64,000 nt of DNA from assembly GCA_964409245.1 (NCBI GenBank), contig CAYPCQ010000026.1:1-64000 (forward strand), read 5' to 3'. Positions 56,801 to 62,800 of the stretch are shown here, one piece after another. The notes below the pieces were generated by a model. It saw only the letters and a program-made list of their open reading frames with translations. It was not told the origin of the DNA and searched no databases. A program made the position numbers and the translations under genes. This stretch comes from CAIMWS01 sp964409245 (lineage in GTDB: Bacteria > Verrucomicrobiota > Verrucomicrobiia > Limisphaerales > UBA1319). The stretch's first letter is position 1; every line of letters begins with the position of its first letter.

Positions 56801-59800
56801 AACTCGCCTTCAACGGTGTGGCGGGCACGGCGGGCACCCAGTTGAGTTACACCGGCGGTTCCTCGCCGACGGCGGCTCAGGTCCAGGCCCACTTGGTCAG
56901 CATTCCGGCACTGGCTGGCAGCGTGACGGTGGGCGGTCCGGCCGGTGGCCCGTTTCTGATCGTCTTCAACGCCGGCCAGGCCGGCGGCAATGTGGCGCAG
57001 CTCACGCAGGCCTCCGGTACCGCCGTCGCCACGTTCGCTGTAACCAGCGATGGCGGCACGATTCTGACGCCGGCGTTGACCTACACCGCCGACAGTTCGC
57101 CCACGGCGGGCGTCATGCAGGCGTACCTGAACAACCTCGCCCTGCTGAATGGAACCTTGTTGCTCAGCCGCAACGTGCAGGTCATCGGCCCGGCAGGGGG
57201 ATCTTTCTACCTGATCTACAGCAACGCACTGGGCAACCGCGAAACCAGCCTTTTGAGCCTGACGGCTCCTGGCATCGCCAACGCGAGCGTGGCGGCCTTC
57301 AGCAACGGCGGCGCCACCCTGGCCAGCGCCAGCAATGAAATCCAGGACATCAACCTGGCAGCGGTCTCCGAACTGCAAACGATTTGGTTTCCCAATACCA
57401 CGACGGGTGGAACTTTCTCGTTGACGTTCAACGGTAGGACGATTTCGGGGATCGGTTACAGCACCACGGCAGCGACCACGTCCGCCAACCTCACGACGGC
57501 CCTGAATTCGATTCCGGGGCTGAGTGGTAATTTCACCGTGACGAATCTGGTCGATGCGAACAACTACACGATCACGTTCAGCGGCGTCCTGGCGAATGCG
57601 AACCTGCCCGCGATCACGGTTGCCGACACGGGCCTGACCGGCACCACCCACTGGGTGCAGGCAGCCACGATGCGGGACGGCCTGGGCAACCTCAGCCAGC
57701 AACTGACACTGGGCGGCGCCGCCGGTACCGTGACCATGTCGTTCAACGGCGTGGCGGCCAGTGCGCCCTTGACCTTCACGCCGGGTTCGGTGCCGACACA
57801 GGCCCAGGTGCTGGCGCACCTGAACACGATTGCCGCGCTCAACGGTAACGTGGCCGTAGTTGGTCCGGACGGCGGGCCCTTCACGATCGTGTTCCGCGCT
57901 GGTCTGGCGAATACCATCATCACCCCCTCCGCCTTCACCTCGGTCACTACCGGCGGCGCGACGGCTGGCGTGGCCTACGTCCCCGATTCCACAACCGGTG
58001 GTTTCGCCTTGACCTTTAACGGCTTCACCAGCCCCGGTATTCTGTATAGCTCGGCGCCGGCGACCCTGGCCGCCAATATCCAAGCCGCCCTGGACGGGAT
58101 CAAGACCGTGGGTGCGGGAAACAGCCTGGTCACCGCCGTGACCCCGACCCTGTACACCGTGCTGTTCCAAAACGACTTGGGCCACCGCAATGTCGCCGCA
58201 TTGGGCACCGTCGGCGGCTTTGGGCTCTATGCGCTGGCCGGACCTGCGGCGAGCTTGGCGGTCAGCACGATCCTGGACGGCTATGCGACCGATCTCATCA
58301 ATGCCCTGTACTTGGGCATTGGCCCGGCCGGAGTGGCGGCGGACGCCGCCACCGGCAGCGGCGGCGTGCTCCAACTCAACGCCAGTCCCCCGGTGCAGAC
58401 GTTCGCCCAAGGCAGCGCCAACGCCACGGCCACGCTCGCGGGTGGCGTCGATCTCGGTAATGGAGCCCGCACGTTCAACATCGCCGCGGATGGGAATCCC
58501 GCAACGCCGGACCTCAGCATTTCGGCGGCCCTGAGCGGTCAAACCGGCGCGTCTGTATTCTTCAGCTTCGCTGGCGAGGCTTCGCTCGACGGAGCCCCGC
58601 GCGTCACCTACGGCGGCGCGACCACCGTCTACGAGGGCACGCTGGTTCTCAACAAGACATCCGGTCCCTCTATTCTCGGCGCGCTGACCATCGGCGACCA
58701 AACGGGCGGCCCGAACGCCGACGTGGTGCGGTATGGCGCCGCGGCCAGCGGCGACCAGATCGCCGAATGGTACCCGGTGGTGGTGCAAAGCACCGGCCTG
58801 CTGGACTTGGCCGGCAAGTCGGATCGGATCGCTGGCATTGGTGGCGGCACGAATCCCGGCGCCGGCTTCCCCAACGTCGGTGAGCCGGTCCTGACCCTGT
58901 ATATCAGTCCTTCGTTCAGCGCCGAAATCCGCACCGGCAGCGGGACACTCGGCCTGGCCGGCGGGATCCTGGTCAACGTCAATAACGTGACGCTCACCTC
59001 TGCCGCCACGACGGGCGCCGTCATCAGCGGCAAACTGGAGTTCGTGGGGGGCGGCCCGACGATCATCACCAACGACAGCGCGGCGGCCAATGACCTGGTG
59101 ATCAACGCCGATATCTCAACGCCAGCCACCGGTGCACCCGGTCTGCTGGAAGGCGTGCTCGTCAACACCACGACCGGTGGTTCGGGCATGGACGCCACCA
59201 ACCCGAACCCCGGCGGTTCGATCCAGTACTACCCGCGCGGCGGCCAGACCACGGGCTTCCCCTTCGGTGCCCAGACGACCATCGTTTACACTGGCCAGTT
59301 CTACGACGCCGACGGTTACTTCGCGTTCGCCGGCGACCTGGACGACTTGATCAACGTTTATATCGACGGCGTGCAGCGGGCCAGCGGTTGGCCGGCAACG
59401 ACGGGGACGAGTCTGCAGAACTTCGGCATGGGGCCGAACAACGACGGCTGGCACAACCTCGAAATCCGGCTGTCCAACGGCGGCGGCCCTGGTGGTGCCA
59501 CCAGCACCCGCCAAGGCTGGCTCGCCAACAGCTACGGCTTTGGCCTGACCCAGACGCCCGGCAGCTTTACCGGCACGGCCAGCAACGGCACTTACTCCTT
59601 CATCCCCTTCGACCCGGGCAACGCAAGCCTGTTCCGCACCTCGCCGATGAGCGCCTTGATTACCACCGGTAATGGCCGATTGGTGTTCACCGGCAATATC
59701 GCGCCGGCCGTTGCCATCACGATCAACAGTGGTGAGCTCATGCTGGCCGGCAATGGCGCCGCACCGGCCGCGACGAGTGTCACCATTAACGCAGGTGGCA

Positions 59801-62800
59801 GGCTGACCTTGGACAATACCGGCACGAACCATGCTAACCGCCTGTCTGATACCGTCCTGTTTACACTGGCCGGCGGCACGTTGAGTTATCTGGGCCATGC
59901 CGCGAACTCCGCCGAAACGATCGGCGCTGTCACGTTGGCTGCGAACACCACTTCGACCATCCAATCGACAACCAGCGGTACGGGCACAGTGAAACTCGCA
60001 GCTGGCACCCTGACGCGCAATAGCGGTGCGTTCGTCAATTTCCTTGGCGTCAATACTGATCTGGGCACGACCCGCAACCAGCTTCACTTCGATCCGCTGG
60101 GCGACCACGTGATCCTGCCATACGCGAATGTGGTCGGCGGCAGCGGAACGCAATTGGCGGTGCAAACCCTGGCTGTCGGCGTGCGAGGCCTGCCCAGTTC
60201 GGCGCCAGCGACCGTCTACCGAACCAGCCTGGCCGAAGTCACCGCCGCGACCGATTTCGTGAGGCTGACCAGGAGCGAAATCATAAGCTCCGCCATCACG
60301 GTTGCTGGCTTGGAAATTAACGGCGACAGTATTGCGATCACTGGTACTGGCTCGATCACCATCCTTAACGGAGCGAATTCGACCGTCCTGACCATGACCG
60401 GCGCGAATCCGGCCACGGCCGCCATAGCTGTGCCGCTGACGCTCAATGCGCCGGCCGGCCAGGACAACTTTATCCAAGTCGATGTCGGCAATGCGCTCCA
60501 CTTGACCAATACCGTCACCACCCTGGCCGGCGCCACACTGGCGAAGCGTGGGTTGGGTGCGGCGGTGCTCAGTGGCAACAGTGCGGCTACGTTGAACTCT
60601 GGCATCTCGGTCGATGAGGGAACGCTGCGGATCTCCGGCGCCAACGATTCCCTGGGCACGGCGACGGTCACCGTGAAGAGTGGCGCTGCGGTGGAGCTCA
60701 ACGCCGCGATCGTGGGCGGCAATCCCCTCTACATCGCCGGAACCGGCCTTAATAACGCCGGAGCCTTGCGCAGCATCGGCGCCGGCCTTAGCACGTGGGG
60801 CACCGGCGCCACGGCGCTCAGGTTCGACAACGTAACGGTCAACACGCTGTCCGGAACCACCCTTTTGTTGAATGGCAGCCAGGATTTGTGGACCATTGGT
60901 TATACTATGACCAAGATCGGCCTGGGCACGTTGCAGTTGGGCGGTTCGGGGCCGAATGCCAGCACCAACGTAACTGTGATCGAAGGCGAGCTGGATTTGG
61001 CCAAGACGGCGGCTGTCCAGGTTGCCAACAGCCTCACCATCGGTGGTGACCTCGGCAATCCCCTCGTGGATCCTGCGAAATTGGCTCTCTTAAAGATCAC
61101 CGGCGTCACCGGGCAGACGAGCTATGCCGGGATCACCATCACCAGCACCGGCAAGTTGGACCTGAACGGCAGGAATTTCACCGTGGGCGCCAACAGCAGC
61201 GGTCTGATAATGCAAGTGGGATCAGTCTCCAGCGCCATCGTCACCAACACCGGCGCGGCGGACGCTACGCTAACCCTGGGGAAGGGGATCGTCACGCAAG
61301 CCATTTCCGCCGCCTCTTCGGCCAATGCGGCCACGCAGGCGCCGGCCGCGTTGATTGACAGCACTGTCACGCTGAGCCTGAACAACCTGGTCACGACCAT
61401 CACGCTCGCCGACCGCCCCTCGGCAAATCAATTGGGCGCCTCGGCTATCGGCATCACCGGCAGCGACGAACTGGTGATCGATGCCAGGATTGTTGATGGC
61501 GGAACCGCCGGGGCGATCACCACGGCGGGCACTGGACGGCTGGTCTTGACCAACCCTGGCAATTCGCTGACCGGCAGCGGAACGGTGTTGATTGTGGGAT
61601 CGGGCACCCTCGTCGCCATCCGCGCTCAAGGCGCTTTGGGCGGCGGCACGACCGGCACCGTGCAGGTGTCCAATGGCGGCACGCTGGAGTTGGATTGCGC
61701 CACCGCCATGACCATTAATCGTCCGCTCACCTTGCAGGGCGGCGGGGCCGCGGAGTTGGTCGCAGGGGGCCTGACGTCGAGCGTGCAGGGCGCGCTGCGG
61801 GTGGTGCAGGGCAGCCACGTCTGGCAAGGCAGTGTGGCCCAGAATACTTCTTCAGTCAGTGTCCGCGCCGTGCTCGCCAGCAGCCAGCTTGCCTTCTCCG
61901 GCACGTACGCGCTGGGAAGCCAGAATCTCACGCTCAACGGTCCCGGCGCCATCGAGTTTCAGAATACGATCAGCGGCACTGGGGCCAGCCATCCGGCCAT
62001 TACCGTGGATGGCTCGGTCACCCGGCTCACGCTCAATGCCGCGGCTGCCGGCCTGGGGGCTAACGGAATTCAAATCAATGCGGGCGGCCGCTTGGAGATC
62101 GACGATAGCACCGGGACCGCCAATCCGAACCGCCTTGACAACGCGGCGCCGATCACGCTCAACCAAGGCGCCCTCCGGTACCTAGGTAACGCAGCCGGCA
62201 GCACCGAAACCTTTGGTGCGCTCACCCTGTCAGCCGGCACTTCCAACGTTGTCGATTCGGTAACGAATGGTGGTGGGACTAATGCTCTCACCTGGACGGG
62301 GGCACTCATCACGAATGCCGGCTCGGCCGTCCGCTTCGCCGGCTCAGGATCGGCTTTGGGGGCCGGTAATAAAATCCTCTTCACCGCCCCGCCCACCCTG
62401 GCCAACGGGATTATGACCCGCGGGACCGTGGTCAATCCGGCGGGCCAGTTGGACCTGGGGACGGTGGTTGCGGACGGCTTGAACTACCGGGTCGAAGCCC
62501 TGCCATTGGCCAGTTACTACACCGGCACGTTGAGCGCCGCTCCGGCCAATGCCAACGTGTTGGTCACGGCCAACGATGCCACGGGGGCCCCAGCCGCCGC
62601 AGTCAACGCGGTCCTGATCCGGGGCTCCAGCATCGCGATCAGTGGCGAAGGCGTGCTCCAGACCACGGTCCTGGCCAGCGACGCCGGCGTAAACGCGCTT
62701 TCGGTGGCGGTCAACAATACCGCTGAGTCCTTGTTTGTCGTCAATTCCAACAGCTCCTTGGACATTCAAAGTCTGATCGGGCCGGGCGCGCTGGCGCTCA

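Larger units (their letters stand above)
40193..61200 (+). repeat. 'IGD' modules following LLLNK-type PATR ends in the giant protein
   Basis: About ten copies of a unit of 60-120 residues beginning [IV]-G-[DN]-x-x-x-G-G-x-x-[AS]-D-V-[VL], continuing with a Gly/Leu-Asp-[LF]-[ND] turn ('TGLLDLNNFSD', 'TGLLDLAGKSD', 'SGQFDFNGISD') and often a 'TGTGTL-x-L' strand. Copies lie near 40193, 43060, 45406, 48550, 51858, 53826, 55902, 58684 and 61033, with a degenerate one near 46440. They usually follow a PATR ending in 'LLLNK' or 'LxLDK', so the PATR end and the IGD module move as a unit. Confidence 0.7.
41158..62680 (+). repeat. Composite 'DRL' module of the giant protein, five copies
   Basis: Five segments of about 180-220 residues share one order of blocks. 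First comes an L-x-[IL]-D-N opening; then D/N-R-[LV] with 'NAAPITL'; then L-x-[FY]-x-G-N-x-x-x-x-x-E-[TV]-[LFIV]-G-[AS]-[LIV]-T-[LI]; then a middle with 'L-T-R-N-x-G' or similar; then a closing N-A-[LV]-L-[LIV]-x-G-x-x-[IV]-x-[IV] block. Copies start near 41158, 44005, 50239, 59788 and 62080. The second copy has 'DRVRNAAPITLTGGRLEFRG' and the fifth 'NRLDNAAPITLNQGALRYLG'. Two to three PATR units or other modules separate copies. Confidence 0.75.

Noticed and set aside
56284..58788. 834-codon minus-strand open frame inside the giant gene (others at 42013-43254 and 59116-60501)
   Set aside because: Composition is Arg/Gly/His-rich low complexity with no recognisable domain, and the plus strand codes for clear repeats throughout. 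These are antisense shadows of a GC-rich gene.
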